Part shown: positions 1 through 13,345 of the stretch, in pieces
Position numbering within the stretch: position 1 is the first letter of the stretch
Layout: the number at the start of each line of letters is the position of its first letter
NCBI GenBank assembly: GCA_963921425.1
Contig: OY992839.1
Span: forward strand, 11,387,409-11,451,408
DNA from: Dryas octopetala
Taxonomy: Eukaryota; Streptophyta; Magnoliopsida; Rosales; Rosaceae
Length of the DNA stretch: 64,000 nt
Direction of reading: 5' to 3'
Made by a program: the position numbers and the translations under genes
The notes under the pieces: generated by a model
The model's input: the letters and a program-made list of their open reading frames with translations, nothing else
What the model was told of the DNA's origin: nothing
The model's database searches: none

Positions 1-245
1 AGTGTTGCAGGGGTGAGGTGGTGCGGCAGGGGGAGGGGTGCAGGGGGGAGGTGGTGCGGCAGGGGGAGTGTTGCAGGGGTGAGGTGGTGCGGCAGGGGGA
101 GGGGTGCAGGGGGGAGGTGGTGCGGCAGGGGGAGGGGTGCAGGGGGGAGGTGGTGCGGCAGGGGGAGGTGGTGCGGCAGGGGGAGGGGAGGGGGATGGCA
201 AAAGGGGAGGGGTGCAGAGGGAGGTGGTGCGGCAAGGGGAGGGGC
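1..245. repeat. G-rich minisatellite, 33-bp period
   Basis: The motif GGTGGTGCGGC recurs at about 17, 50, 83, 116 and 149, a 33-bp period, and then shortens and degenerates to about 245. The repeat starts at or before the window edge. Because 33 is a multiple of three, all frames stay open and give Gly/Arg-rich translations, but nothing else suggests coding. Confidence 0.85.
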
Positions 246-342
246 TCAGAGTTGTAGAGAGAGAGAGTGAAGGGCTGGGTTGGTTTCGGGGAGAGAGAAA
301 GAGGAGAGAGAGGATGGGGGTGGGGTGGTCGGCGGGTAAGAG

Positions 343-345
343 GGA

Positions 346-418
<73 letters not shown>
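343..418. repeat. (GA)n microsatellite
   Basis: An almost pure GA/AG dinucleotide tract with one interruption near 390 (GAAGAG). It lies in a purine-rich stretch that follows the 33-bp minisatellite. Confidence 0.95.
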
Positions 419-420
<2 letters not shown>

Positions 421-2040
421 AAGGCCGGAACGGGGCTGGGGTGGTCGGCAGTGGTTCTCACCGGGGGGGGGGGGGGTGGGGTGCTGTGACAGGGAAGAGG
501 GAATGATAAAGGGATGGGGTTTTGGGTAATTTTATTTTGGGTGTTTTTGGTTATTTCACAAATTAAATTTTTGAGAGTGTGCAAAAAGAAATTTAAGGGT
601 GTGCAAATAGCAGCTCTCTTATTTATTTGTCATGTTAATTTACTAAAAATTTTAGTTTGCCAATTAAAAATCTTCATATTTATTAATATAAAAAGTTAAT
701 TATAACGAGCGGAATGCTAACTACCTTTTTCACTTAACTTTTCCTTTCTAATTTCTCATTGTTCTTTTTTCAGCGAGTGCAAAATTATTTTTATCATATA
801 TAAATTAAATAGGAGTCTGACTTTTATGAAAGACTAATTTTGAGAGCATAGTTTGTAGAGTGAAGTTCAGTCACGGCTTGGTGTCTAAACCAAAAATTGA
901 CTCTCGATGCGCGCCTTTCATATGATATGATATATGGAAAAAATCCATGCGACGTTGTCACTATGAGGTGTTAACCAATATATATTAACAATCAAAACAT
1001 GTTAACATTTAACTATTGAAAGCATCAATATATATATACGCATATACGACCCAATTAAGGATTAAGTCATGTTCCAATACCCAACTCCAGATCCATTCCT
1101 AAAATAAGAAATTTTTTTCTTCACCCTCAATTTCTGACTTATAAAGAATATCTTGCTGATAACATGTTATGAAAATAAGAAAGAACAATAGAAGTAATAT
1201 GAGAGAGCACAAGTGAAGTAGGAAGAATTAGACAGAGTCAATTTTTTTTATAAGCATAAGGCCCGCTTATATTTAATTATTTATAGGCAGAGGGTTATTT
1301 CGAGAACACTCCTAAATTTTCTTGATTTATACAAAAAAAAATTCTAATAATTAAAAGGCTTTTTTACAAATCACCGATTCGGAATATAGCCCGATTTGTA
1401 AGTCACCACCTAAATAAAAGACTATAACAAAGTGTCACCTAAATTAAAAAAAAATTTGCAATCTCACTCCTCTGTCCAATTTCGTCAACATTTCCGTCTA
1501 AACATAATCAAGGTGGAAACATAACATTTCAACTCATGGGGTACTAAAATTTTTGCAAGAGCTTCAAGCCCCCATAATAATTGACATTGTTTGATTTTTA
1601 ATCTCAATAATAATTGCAAATGAAGAGTGTACTGCACCATAAGAATATTAATTGGTCAATAACATTTCCAATGTTTATTGGATGCAATCATGTAAAGAGT
1701 GACAGAAGATGACAGGGTACTGGAGTCATTGGACAAGCAATTGTCCATTGGCCATGACACAATTCTATAATTAAAATAGAAAATTAGGATTAAATCTTAA
1801 ATCTTAATAATTTTTTGGTATAACATAAAAATTATATAATATTTCAATTGAACTACTAAATTTAAATGTAGTTTTTTAGATTAGATCACAAATATGTTGA
1901 CCCATTTGATTTGAGCCTTTTTCATTTGACATTTTTGTCCTTTGGCCCACATATGATGTGTGTTAATTAAAATTTATAAGGCTTTGACAAAATTGCCCTT
2001 CAGGCTTTTATATTATATTGAAAATTTGCTAATGTAGTCT
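419..2040. other. Intergenic, no gene recognised
   Basis: GC-rich to about 500, including a G run near 465-475, then AT-rich. No convincing exon, RNA gene or complete element. GGAATGCTAACTACC at about 711 resembles the terminus of the fold-back MITE family at 13711 and 23028, so a decayed end of that family may lie here; I could not find a partner end. Confidence 0.4.
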
Positions 2041-2293
2041 CAACTTCACATTTAGTTGTGACTGTACGGCACTCACAACTTCAAATTTAGTTGTGATTGA
2101 ACGACAGTCACATCTAAGTTATGAAACAGTTACAGTTAAGTTGTGACTTAATTGAAATTTTTTTAGAGAAATTATACTACAATATAGTATAAATAGAGGT
2201 CAAAATAATTCTTTTACTCAAAATAATACATAGTATAGTAGTGTGAGTTGTCTCTTTCAGACAGTCACAATTAAGTTGTGACTGGATTGATTT
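2041..2293. repeat. Interspersed AGTTGTGACT motifs in both orientations
   Basis: Several copies of TTAGTTGTGACT/TAAGTTGTGACTG and the inverse AGTCACAA occur within about 250 bp; the copy at about 2261-2283 forms a short palindrome (AGTCACAATTAAGTTGTGACT less one base). No coding. It may be part of a decayed DNA transposon end. Confidence 0.4.
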
Positions 2294-5200
2294 TTTTTTT
2301 TAAATACAATATAGTATAAATTAATGTAATATTTGTGATGTAATATTCTTTTTATTTTTTTATTATAGTGGCATGTAATGTAATATTTGTAAATTCTAAT
2401 ACCTTTTACTTTATTATTTTGTTTGACTTTTCAACTAGTAACTAATCTAAAATGCTATTTAATTTTGATACCTAAACTACAAAGTTATTGAAATTTAGTA
2501 GTTAAAATCAATAGACCTTAATTAAAATGGTAGTTGTATGATAAGTAGTATTTATACGGTCACTTTAATTGGAATGAAGATAAACAATTGAAATATAGTC
2601 CAATAACCATCCAAAAATATCTTTCAGAAGCAACTGTAAATTAAAGGAAAATACTCACTTCACTATTTGAGCAAAGCATAGTAATAGCAAATAATAGCAA
2701 ATATTTGTAAGAGGAAAATAATAGCACGTATGTCATGACATCTTCCTATGTTGGTCTATTATTGGTCTATGACAAATTAATAATAGCAAATATTTGCAGG
2801 AGGAAAATCGAAGAGAGGTGGGCCCAACAAGATAGGCGGCAATGTTCCTTGTTCAGCCAAAAAAGGAAACATAAATAAAGCGTACAATTGTAAAATCTCA
2901 ATGCTAGTAAAAGAAAGGAAAAAAAGTAAAATAACAAAATAAATATTTAAAGCAAGTCAGGTAATGGATTAGCCCATTGACTAAAATATAATTTATGAAA
3001 TTATATGATTGACTAAAATGTAGAGGTGGGCGTCGGGCGGGTGGGTTGGGTGGGAGCCCAAACCATCTCCGACTAAATGCTTGAATCTCAATCGGGGACG
3101 GGTCAAAGACGGTCGGAAAATGGGTTGGCCGAGAAGGAGAAGAGAGAAGGTGGCTTTCCTGAGAAATGGTGGCTAGTGGAGGTGGTTCTTGTGCTGCAAT
3201 GGTGGACGGTGACGGAAATGGAGATGGTTGCAGACTTGCAGTGCCTGAGAAGATGGTGACTATTGACTTACTTGAGAAGATGGTGGCTGGAAGCTTGGCG
3301 GGTGGGTCGGCTTCAACGGTATGTGGAAGGAGGTGAGCGGACGGGTCGGCTTGCAGCTTGGCGGGTCGATGGAGGTGAGCGGGCCGAGTTCGAACGGGTT
3401 GATGCCCAATCCTACTAAAATGGGATAGAAAATTTGGTTGACCTTTTTGTAATTTAGAAATATTTTATTGACTTATTTGTAATTATCTATATATTTTATT
3501 GATAACACGATTTAGGAAAATAAAAAAAAATCAAACTCTCGTATAGAATCTAGGATCAATGGCTATCTCTAAAAGTTTAGGTAAGTTCAATAAAGAAATT
3601 GTTTTAGAGAGGACCCATATCATATCTGTTAAAAATGAAAGAAAAAATAGAGTGGAAAATTAGGAATTATATTAAAAGTTAAAAGAATAAAGGGCATATT
3701 TAGAAATATAAATAAAATTAAATTTAAAAATATTAAAAAAATAAGAAGTAGCGCAATTAGAGAAAATGGGTTTGTGCTCATTAGCTGTGTGTCGCACGTG
3801 ACTTCAACCAGATGATAGAAAATCACGTGATCACTTCCAGTTACTTTCTCTCTGACAGTTCTCCCTTATACCCTGCGGACTCGATGACACAGATTCTGAC
3901 TTCATTCCAGAAAGTTCAGAAAATCAAAATGAGAGTACGTAATTTTTGGCTTATATCATGCTATTTCTATCTACTAATGATTTTGTAGTTTTCTTATTTA
4001 CCCTCATTAACAAATTGGATAAGTTTCTATCTAATTTAAGTGTTATCTGATACCATCTGACTTTAAATTACTAAACAGCCTTTTATTTCTCATTTGGGAA
4101 TATTGTTACGAAACCTCAAAACCCACATGCCTAAATCAGTTGATGAAGATTATCCAATGGGTGTGATAAATCATTCTGAAACCTAAACCATAGAATTTTT
4201 TTATTATTATTCAACAATTCGTGTCTATTAAATATTTGAGATTGAGAATCATAAAAATCATAGAAATTTGAGATGAAAAATGAGATATTTTTTATTCAAA
4301 TTAATGGTGTGGAAGAAATAAAAGTTCTCCACGTCAGTAAATTGAACATAAGGTACTTCTAAAAAGTTCTCCATGAGCTAAAAACGATTAATTGTCAACC
4401 CACATATAGATTTTCACCCATTAGAAAAAAGAAAAGAAAAAATGATTTACTATCCTAGGTTGAATTTTGCTTTCTGGATGAGAGCAACATGAAAAACCTT
4501 CCCACTACACTTACTTTTAAGGGCTATTGTTAGAGATTCAAAATTTGTGTCCTAAATTTGAATTTCAAATAATACAGTATTACACATGTAAGTAATAGTA
4601 AGCTAATACATGAATAAAAATAATATTACTACATCATTTTAGATTTAAATTTAAGACACAAATTTAAAGTTTCTAGCAATGCTCTACTTTTAATTAAGTT
4701 TCAGACTTAATTAAACATTAAGGTCAACTATCTATTGGACTAATAATATTTATTTTCATTTTATTGGAAGATATATATTTAATTTGAATTCCACTCCCCA
4801 GATTAAAAAAAAAAAAAAAAAAAAAGGAGAGAAGAAAAAACGTTAAGTCAAAAACTTTTGAGTTTGGTTAATTTATATAATTGATTGATTGATATAGTGA
4901 ATCATATATAATAAGAAACTCTATGATTAATTATCAAATAATTGACACAATGATAGGTGAATTGGAATCATTGATCCGTCATCAAGATGACATACTAAGA
5001 ATGAATGAACCTTATTAGTGGATTCATCAACCACGTACTCTAGCACAAATATTTGAATAGCTATCATGGAGAGTACCTGGTTATCTTATTTGTTATCAAA
5101 ACTTTTGCATGTTGGTATTATTGCATAAACCCAACAGGCAAACTGTAAAAGGGCATAACGACAATGGGATTTCACAATCAAACTCTTTCTTTTTGGTATC

Positions 5201-5343
5201 TTTTTTTTTTCAGGTGCTTTTATGAGGGTTGCGCGCAACTCATATTGGCCAACAAAGAAAGAAAAAAGAGGTCCGATTGGGACTAGAATTGATGTGGTTG
5301 GCTCTTGCAAAGTGGATGAGGTCAGAGGCCATATAGCTCATGT
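2294..5343. other. Intergenic, mostly AT-rich; GC-richer patch 3030-3420
   Basis: No gene recognised. Positions 3030-3420 are GC-richer, with repeated GGCGGGT/GGGTCGGCTT words (for example near 3298-3350), like the internal part of an old element. Short open frames here, including 3077-3259, show no recognisable domain. The rest is AT-rich with homopolymer runs such as poly(A) at about 4806-4825. Confidence 0.45.
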
Positions 5344-6282
5344 TGTGTGCTTACCTCCTATCTAAAATATTGATATATGTTTATAAAGCTAACCATGAAT
5401 TAATTTATTATATTTAATTATTTATGATGTTATAATGATAAAAGAAAAAAATAATTGGACTAACTATTTTCTACTTTTACCCTTATCTTTTATTAATCTA
5501 CTTTTTTCTACTTTTTTATCATCCATTAATTTTTTTTTTTTTTTTCAAACCAAAACTAAAGAGAGAGGGGGTGGGTGAGGGGGAGGGACGCAAGGCAGAG
5601 AGTGGCATGGGCAGTCGGTTTTGGGCAGTGTTGTCGGAGGTGGAGGTGGGGGTAGGGGGCGATCTGCGAAAGCAATGGTTGTTTTTTATTTTATTTTTTT
5701 GGTTGTGTTGATTTTTTGTTCTTTGGAGAGTTGCAAAAGAAGAAGAAAAATTGAAGGAAGAAGAAAGGATTTTTTGTTCTTTTAATTGATGGGAGAGTTT
5801 AGACAAAAAAAAAAAATTTGATGGGTGAACGTTGCAGGGAAAGGATTTGTTGGATTTTTTTTTTTTTTGGGTGTTTTTTACTTTTTGGGGTTGCTGGGAT
5901 TTCATTTATTTTTCTTCTTTGGTTTGAGGTTATTGGAATCTAAGTAGGTAATTTGGAAGCTCAGTGATGAGTTTTTTTATTTTGATTTTGGTTGGAGTTG
6001 CAGAAGGAGAATGGAAAATAAAAGAGTAAGAAGAAAAAGAAGAAAAGGGGCGGGGTGGCGTTGGTGATGGTGGAGTACTGGAGTTGCAGAAGAAGAAAAT
6101 CAAATGACGGTAATATCCCTTTGACTGTTAAATAAAACTAAAAGATGTTAAAAGTAAGGGGTGTGTGTAATTAAACCAAATCTCAGGGGGTTTGAAATTA
6201 TCTCATAATTAAATATAATGAGTTAACTCATGATTAGTTTTATAAATATATGACAATATTTTAGATGAGAGGTGAGCATATA
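5344..6282. mobile_element. Non-autonomous DNA transposon with about 85-bp TIRs
   Basis: The left end (about 5344-5430) and the reverse complement of the right end (about 6198-6282) align over about 85 bp, both running GTGCTTACC/TGCTCACC, then ATCTAAAATATTG, then ATAAARCTAAYCATGA. The interior holds purine-rich and GC-rich sequence and no recognisable transposase. Long TIRs with unrelated internal DNA are typical of MULE-like non-autonomous elements, but I could not define a target duplication, so the superfamily is inferred. Confidence 0.6.
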
Positions 6283-7559
6283 CCTGAGTTAAAAAGAGTG
6301 AGCAAAACTGCTCTCAATCTAATTATACCAATTCAACAAAACAAATTTAATGTACTTATTATCTTCAACTACACTACCACAATATTCAATTTTATGGTTC
6401 CAACAGTCGGGCGAATAAAGCGTGTGCAAGTTGAGTAATTAAAGAAACATTACTCCACCTTTTCTGGGAATTGCAAGGTCTTTGGGATATGCAAAAATAG
6501 TTTCAATAGCGAATATTTGACCAATTTTGATAGTTTAGTAATAAAAGAAAAGAATTTCTCTATCACAATATATATATTTTATGTGTCTATCTCTTTTATT
6601 ATATAAATAAATTATTTTATATAATTGTAAAACGGTCACGCAATATATATAACTAATCTACATATTATAAAATGAATGTATGTTTTTAATAATATACCAT
6701 ATAAATATATATATAAACTCGTCGTCCATTCATATTATAATATGTGAATTGGTTACATCACATAGTTATAATTATAATTATACATAATAATTTTTATATT
6801 ACATGCTAGGTCACGTGATGAGAGAGATAAATATATACAATATATATATATATATTAATCCTTAACACATAATGAGAGAACTAAACATACAAAATGAACA
6901 CATGCATTTCGTGGAAGTTTTAAATTTGAAAGTATATATGTGTAAAAAGTTAAAAGAACGGTTCTACTTTTTTTTTTTTTTTCTTGTGTTCAATGTTATC
7001 TCAGTCCAGTCAGGATGCCCAAGAGCAATACAGAAAAAATAAAACAAAAACAAAAATAAGGCCAAAACATAAAAGCCAAACCCCAAATCTATACATAATT
7101 GGGCCGGCCTGGTCCGTGGACCGGCCCATTGTATCTTATGTGTTGAATTGTTGACGAGGCTATGTCCATGTCACTATTTTTGCCTTGCTGGAGGCCACAT
7201 CACGGGGATGGAAAATTCTGGTACAAACATATAGCTGGTAGCCTGGTACTGTGTTCTGTGTTTAAAACCAACAGTATACAGATTAAAACTGTGGGATCTT
7301 AACCTTCTTTCGACTGGCCTAAAAACCCTTTGACGCACCAAATGACTGTTTAAAAGTTATAATATTGTAGGTCAATTGTACCACATGATTTTTTTTTTTT
7401 TTTTGTTGGGTTACCTGGTGCTTTGACCTTGCTGTATGGCCTTAATTATATGAAAATGCACCCCCATTTTTTGCTTATTAAAAACATCATAATAAAATGG
7501 TTTGAATGTTGCGAGACTTCTATTCCAATCCTTTAATTTTATATTCTACATACTAAAGC
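6283..7559. other. Intergenic, AT-rich
   Basis: No gene recognised. It contains (AT)n-like runs near 6640-6860, poly(T) tracts near 6968 and 7389, and a GC palindrome around 7100-7130 (GGCCGG ... CCGGCC). Confidence 0.4.
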
Positions 7560-7900
7560 TTTTTGGCTTTTAGAATTTTAACTAAACTCTAATAATATTT
7601 TATTCATTCCACATTACATAATATTGGTTTATTAGTTTTTAATTTTTTTCATGTGCACATACCAGGCGCCGAGTGCTCGGCGGTCATTACTGAGTGTTCG
7701 ACATAGTATTTTTGCTTTTTTCTCAAGCCCTTGGTATTAGTTGTCGGCTTTATGTTAGGTTTTAACTCTGTAATTTTTGGGTTTCACACAAAAACTCAGA
7801 GTTAAAACCTAACATGCAACTTTCACAAAACTCATTTTACATACTAGGAGGGTATGAAGTGAATATGTACCCTATACCCTAAAAAAAAAATAATAACATA
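7560..7900. repeat. Dispersed repeat, inverted relative to 45140-45480
   Basis: The stretch containing CATTCCACATTACATAATAT, the CCGAGTGCTCGGCGG block and AGTGTTCGACA recurs in reverse complement at about 45140-45480. Positions about 7754-7815 also form a hairpin: GTTAGGTTTTAACTCTG pairs with CAGAGTTAAAACCTAAC. It is an uncharacterised transposon-like repeat with no coding capacity seen. Confidence 0.6.
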
Positions 7901-8604
7901 TTTATTTGATGTGGGAGTAAAAAGGCTTCATCTATAAAAAAACAAACTCATAAAGTTTTAGTCCAAAAAAATAATGTAATAAGTACTAAACAACTCCTTT
8001 ATCGCCAACTAAATAACAAAAAAAAAAAAAAGAGGTGTTTGACATGGTTTGTCCAAGATTGAAAGTTATGTTAACTAGTGGAATTCTATCATAAGATGTA
8101 AACATAATTAAAGTTTTCGATAAGGGAAGGCCAATATCCTAACTGCAAAGTGATTCATGCCTTCTTTTCTGCGATTGGTGGCGTCCCTTTTCCCTAATAA
8201 AGAAAGAGATCCTAACGCGACAATAGTTTGAAGCTCATTTTGGCCCTTCCCACATGGGAATCTTAGATATAGAAGGTCAAAGAAAAATGCTAACATGAGG
8301 GATTAATAAGATCATACAGTATGTTAATAAATAAGCATTTATTAATTCTTCATCCATAATAAGAAGAGATTATGAACGTTAAGTTAAGTCGAGTTCAATT
8401 TTGCTCACAACCTTAAATTCATTGTTCTATAACAACAGTTTTATTGGTCATATATGATAACTCTAGTTAACTATGGTATTTAGACAAGTTAGAATTAGAG
8501 AAATAAAAATCTCTAAAGAGAGAGAGGGGGAGGAGGAAAAGAAGGGGCCACCGGTGGTGGGGCCAGCGGCGGGGTGGGTGAGTAGGAGGGAGGGGATGAT
8601 GGGA
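7901..8604. other. Intergenic, no gene recognised
   Basis: AT-rich DNA with purine-rich GAGAGAGAGGGGGAGG sequence near 8515-8540. Open frames at 8108-8296 and 8473-8664 carry no recognisable motifs. Confidence 0.4.
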
Positions 8605-8643
8605 TGGGATGGGATGGGATGGGATGGGATGGGATGGGATGGG
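8605..8643. repeat. (GGGAT)n microsatellite
   Basis: About seven tandem copies of GATGG/GGGAT. The downstream AT-rich sequence continues without a gene to about 9119. Confidence 0.95.
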
Positions 8644-9119
8644 TTTGATTTAGGTTTTTTTTAATAGTATTCCATTGTTTTTTAATTATATTTTTAAAGT
8701 TTAATATTTTATTATTATTATTTGGTCTACGTAAGCACCAATTAGTGGGACCCAAATTGCCACGTCAGTATTTTAGGCTGAAACTTAACTAATGTGATGG
8801 AATGGGACCAAAGTGAGACTCGCGGAAAAATTTAAGAACCCTAGAATTTGAAAAACGAATTGAAGAACCAAAGTGAGAATCGTTAAAAAAATTAAGGATT
8901 AATAATAATGACACACCTAGCACTCCCTAAGAGAGCTGAGCGCTCAGCCCTGTCAAAATGAGCACTAATTTTAAAAAGTGAGCCGGTTTAACATCTTAAA
9001 AAAAGTTGGTTGACCATTTAAAAAAGAGATAATTAGACTTAGATCCTTTAGAAAAATAATTTTTAGATGGAGACCGGGGGTGTTTTAAAATTTATAAGAA
9101 AATCCTTTTAATTCATAAT

Positions 9120-9345
9120 AAAGTCTTTCCCCGATTTGAAGGGTATTTCCCTCTATTTGAAGGGTATTTCCCCTCCTAGGGTGTAGAGTGGGCTTTGTAG
9201 AGACTGCATGTTAGGTTTTAACTCCAAGATTTTGAGCGGAAGAAGAAAAATAAAAGGACTTAATTTAAAACTCTAAATCATTACCGGTCTTAGTCTAAAA
9301 AAGACTCATAAAATGGATTAAACTCTAAGTCTCCCTTTAAAAAAC
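9120..9345. repeat. Dispersed repeat, same orientation as 44925-45130
   Basis: Shared blocks with 44925-45130 include CCCCGATTTGAAGGGTATTT, GTGTAGAGTGGGCTTTGTAG, CTAAATCATTACCGGTCTTA and AAGACTCATAAAATGGA. Together with 7560-7900 it forms a pair whose relative orientation differs from that of the second locus. Confidence 0.65.
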
Positions 9346-10550
9346 TAAACGCATTTGGTGAATTATTTTATCAAGACAAAATTCAAAGTGGATATATTTA
9401 TCATTTAGTCCACATATCACCATCTTTTTCTATATTGTTTGATCTTGATATAATTTAATGTCTACAATATATTATAGTTAGAATTACCTATGATTCTACT
9501 TGAAAGAACATATATATATATATGTAAGGACAATATTTGGGTCACTCCCGGGAGGTATTCCAAGGTCACCCAATCCCCATAAATTTTGATTTTGGCAATG
9601 TCGGTGCATGATCGGAATTGTTCACTTTTTAAATAACCAATTAAAGATCATCTCTATAAAAAATCAAATCAATCGAAAATCGTTTGGTTATATAACTGTT
9701 GTCAATTAAGTAGAAAAAATTGATGGTTTTCAATTAAAAAATGATTTTTTGACCAAACCATTGATTTTTTCTATTTATAAAAATAAAAAAAATCTAAAAA
9801 TAAAAGCAAAGATGTGACACGTGGCGCACATCCAGCACGCCATGTCAGCAATAACGGCAAAGTCAGCATTTTTAACGAAATTGTTGACGGAACAAGGTAA
9901 AATAGGACATAAATATAAGTTATAGGTAGGAAACTGGGACAAAAAAAATTTCAGACGAAAATATGATAATGAGTTACAATTTTGGGTGATAAATCAATAA
10001 TTAAGCCTTAGCCTAATGATCAAAGATTCAGAGATTTACTCTCACCTTTTGAGTCACATACTCATAATCACAAGTGCCCATGTCTGAGAGGCCAACCCCA
10101 AGTTTTCTCCGAGAAACTCTTCGATCTGTCCCCACCTATCAAATTGTTACATAGCTATGTTATGTGGAATATCATCTCAAAGTCCTTGGCATACAGGGAA
10201 CGGCAAGCTTGATTATATTTTTCACTACAAAGTTAGAAAAATCAAATCGATGCCCAAGTTCTATTGGTGGTGATTGTGGGACGTCGATCTGGAGCACCAA
10301 AATCTAGTTGATTAAAGTCTAGTTGGATCAAAGTAGATTTGTGCACCAAATCTAGTTGCCGATCTAGAGTATTTTGGCTTGCACCCATCATTAATTCTTT
10401 TTCTATTACCTTTTCTTCTTTTCTATTGCTTATGAAATATGAATTATTTTCTCAATGTTGCACTTACCAAATATGAGAACAAAAATATTTTACACTATCA
10501 TTCCCAATCCTCAAATCCATGAATCAATCCGGCCTTGATGCCACATATTA
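9346..10550. other. Intergenic, possible decayed element 9535-10005
   Basis: No gene recognised. Position about 9645 carries AAAGATCATCTCTATAAAAA followed by TCAATCGAAAATCG, a motif shared with the fold-back MITEs and the 340-bp array of CACTA-1. The end near 9990 resembles generic non-autonomous element termini, but no paired terminus was found. Confidence 0.35.
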
Positions 10551-11787
10551 AGGGCCAATTTGGTATTGTTGTGAGGAAAAACAGCTGTGAAGTAGAACAG
10601 TTGTAAAGTAAAGTTAGCTGTAAAGTAAAACAGTTAAGTGTTTGGTAAACTATGTTTTCAAAAGTGCTGTGAGTACAAAAAACAATATCAAAGTGTTTGG
10701 TAAATGTTAATGTAAAAGTGATGTGACTGTGTATAATTACTAAAATGTACATGATGCTGAAAGTGTCTTTCACTTATTTATTTGATAAAAATAAAATATT
10801 TTTTTACTTGTTTTTGAAATTTTTGGCTACAAATTTTTATTAGCATTAATTTTTCTAAGAACAACATTATTAAATAAGTACGCCTATTATTTTTTTAGGT
10901 ATATTATAATTTTAATCGTACAAATAAAATATCATAATTAATTATCACAATATAAAATATAATTAACAACAAACATATTTTTTAATTTAAAATAAACAAA
11001 TAAAAATTATAAAAATCAATGAGGGTATTATAGGTAAAATAAAATATTCATTATTGTAAGTGATTGAGGGCCAGTTTGGTATTGCTGTGCGGAAAAACAA
11101 CTGTGAAGTAAAGTCAGCTGTAAAGTAAAACAGTTAAGTGTTTGGTAAACTATATTTTCAAAAGTGCTATGAGTACAAAAAACAGTATCAAAGTGTTTGG
11201 TAAATATTAATGTCAAAGTATTGTGATTGTGTATAATTACTAAAATGGACATGATGCTGAAAGTGTCTTTCACTTATTTATTTGGTAAAAATAAAATGTT
11301 TTTTTACTCGTTTTTGAAATTTTTTACTACAAATTTTTATTAGCATTAATTTTTCTAAGGACAACATTATTAAATAAGTATGCCTATTATTTTTTAGGTA
11401 TATTATAATTTTAATCGAACAAATAAAATATCATAATTAATTATCACAATATAAAATATAACTAACAATGAACATATTTTTGAATTTAAAATAAATAGAA
11501 ATCAATGAGGGTATTATGGGTAAAATAAAATATTCATTATTGCTGTGATTCACTGCAGTTTTCAAAAGCATCTAGAAACCTGCTTTTTGTTTTTGTTGTG
11601 GGGAGTTGAGAATTATGGGGAAAAATAGTTTTTAATTTTTTTACCAAACATCAAAATTGTTGTAGGTGATTGAGAATTGTCATCTACAGTAGCTTTTAGG
11701 TCCTCCACCGCAATCCCAAACGGAGCCTGAGAATTGTCATCCACAGCAACTTTTAGGTCTTCTACCGTTATCCCAAACGAGCCTAAA
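10551..11787. mobile_element. Tandem or nested MITE, two left ends and duplicated right end
   Basis: Two direct copies start at 10551 (AGGGCCAATTTGGTATTG) and 11067 (AGGGCCAGTTTGGTATTG), spaced 516 bp and strongly similar for about 450 bp. Only the second continues to a right terminus, where TCCCAAACGGAGCCT (about 11714) and TCCCAAACGAGCCT (about 11771) form a 57-bp tandem duplication complementary to the left GGSYYRGTTTGG end. The termini are of the GGC..GTTTGG type common in plant hAT- or PIF-like MITEs. No coding; open frames in the copies are shadows. Confidence 0.7.
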
Positions 11788-12320
11788 GAAGCTGATTAAC
11801 TTTACCTAGATATACATGAATTACCTACAAAATACGTCTCCCAACCAAAGATAGGTAGTAAGGCATTCACTCGTTGTAAAATTCAACCCCCATTGATACT
11901 TGATAGGTAGATACATATCTCATGTTTTGATTACCTCCACTAAGGAGGGATGCATATCCCTTAGATCCCGTTTAAAAAAACAAAAATAAAAACAAACAAA
12001 TTTTTTTCAATGTATCACAAGTAGATACCTTTTAATCGTTTCTCTCATCATGTTATTTAGTAAGTGATGAAAGAGACATAGATAACACGTGTGTATATCT
12101 CTGTTACATTTAAGTTTTACTCCCTTAATAAATACATTGATATTACAAAATGACCTAGCTCACATAACTATTGTTTTGGAAATTAAACTAGTTTAAAATA
12201 CTGATTTAAATCTTTTGATATGGTGTATGAAAACAATTACAAAAATTTTGAACAAAATATGTAAAGAAGTTGAAATATATGAAAATAAGAGAAAACATAA
12301 TAAAATTAAGGGAAATGATT
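11788..12320. other. Intergenic, no gene recognised
   Basis: AT-rich single-copy-looking DNA without recognisable coding or repeat structure. Confidence 0.4.
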
Positions 12321-13345
12321 TTGGACGTTAGTTTTGTGCCTTAATTTGGTGCCTTAATCTGATACGGAAAATTTATGTCATACACCTCATTATTTATTAC
12401 TACATCACATGATTTGGGTGCCACATCACTTAATTAAACTACGTACCGTCTTACCCTTCAAAGTTTGTCCCAGATCCAATGTCCTAATTCATGTTAGCTA
12501 TTTTATCCTTTTTCCCTTTTTAGTTTCTGATAATCGGCAAGTCGTCCTTCTAACACTTTGTTAGTGACAAATTGACAATTACACTCTAAACAGAATAGAA
12601 TGATTGATTATTGATCAAAATCTAAACAATGAACCACAACAACATTTTACTCCACAGCCATCGAAGCTGCTCATCAGTCTGCTGATGACATCTGGCTTTG
12701 TGGCACCGAAACCTATGTAATCCTGCTTACTCTAGCAGCTGTTAGCCTGTTACATTCGTAATACCCTTTAAAGAACCACAACAATTTTAAGATATGATCA
12801 AGCACTAATTAATATATAGGGATGGGATCCATCACATGGAAGTCTTGGTTGATTAATGAGTTAAGGGTTTCTTGCAGATAAGATAAAAAAGGTGTATAGT
12901 AGCTTTCAAGATAAAAAGCATTCAATCAAATTGCACAATACTGATAATTAAAATAATGAGTTGATTAGAATAATCGAAAATAGTAGATTAAATTGAACAA
13001 ATTCCTTCAAATAAGAGATGATGTACATCATGATTTATACGATTTGGGTCAATCGATCACATATATATATATTATATATATACAGTTACGCGATCTCATG
13101 AGATCTATATGATTTCTAGAGTTAAAACGATTTGGGGCTGAAATTAGTTTTTTCATTCATAATTTTATATCTTATAAGATTTATAATAAATTAAGGATAA
13201 AATAGTATTTGAAAATTTTGATAAATTTTTTTTTTTGGGCCAAATTGAAAATTTTGATGTTAAAAGTAAATAATGAGATAAATACTTATAATTGACATGG
13301 CAATGCCATGCTATTGAGGCACCATTAAGGCACCCTAACACTATC
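12321..13345. mobile_element. Non-autonomous element with about 40-bp imperfect TIRs
   Basis: Left end ATTTTGGACGTTAG then TGTGCCTTAATTTGGTGCC; the reverse complement of 13305-13345 reads ATTTTAGGATAGTGTTAGG then TGCCTTAATGGTGCCTCAAT. The roughly 1-kb interior is AT-rich and has no open reading frame of note. Superfamily not determined. Confidence 0.5.

Noticed and set aside
13..584. Long open frames rich in Gly/Arg or Ser/Leu on both strands
   Set aside because: They are produced by the 33-bp minisatellite and (GA)n tract; no domain, no start context, and frames on both strands are equally open.
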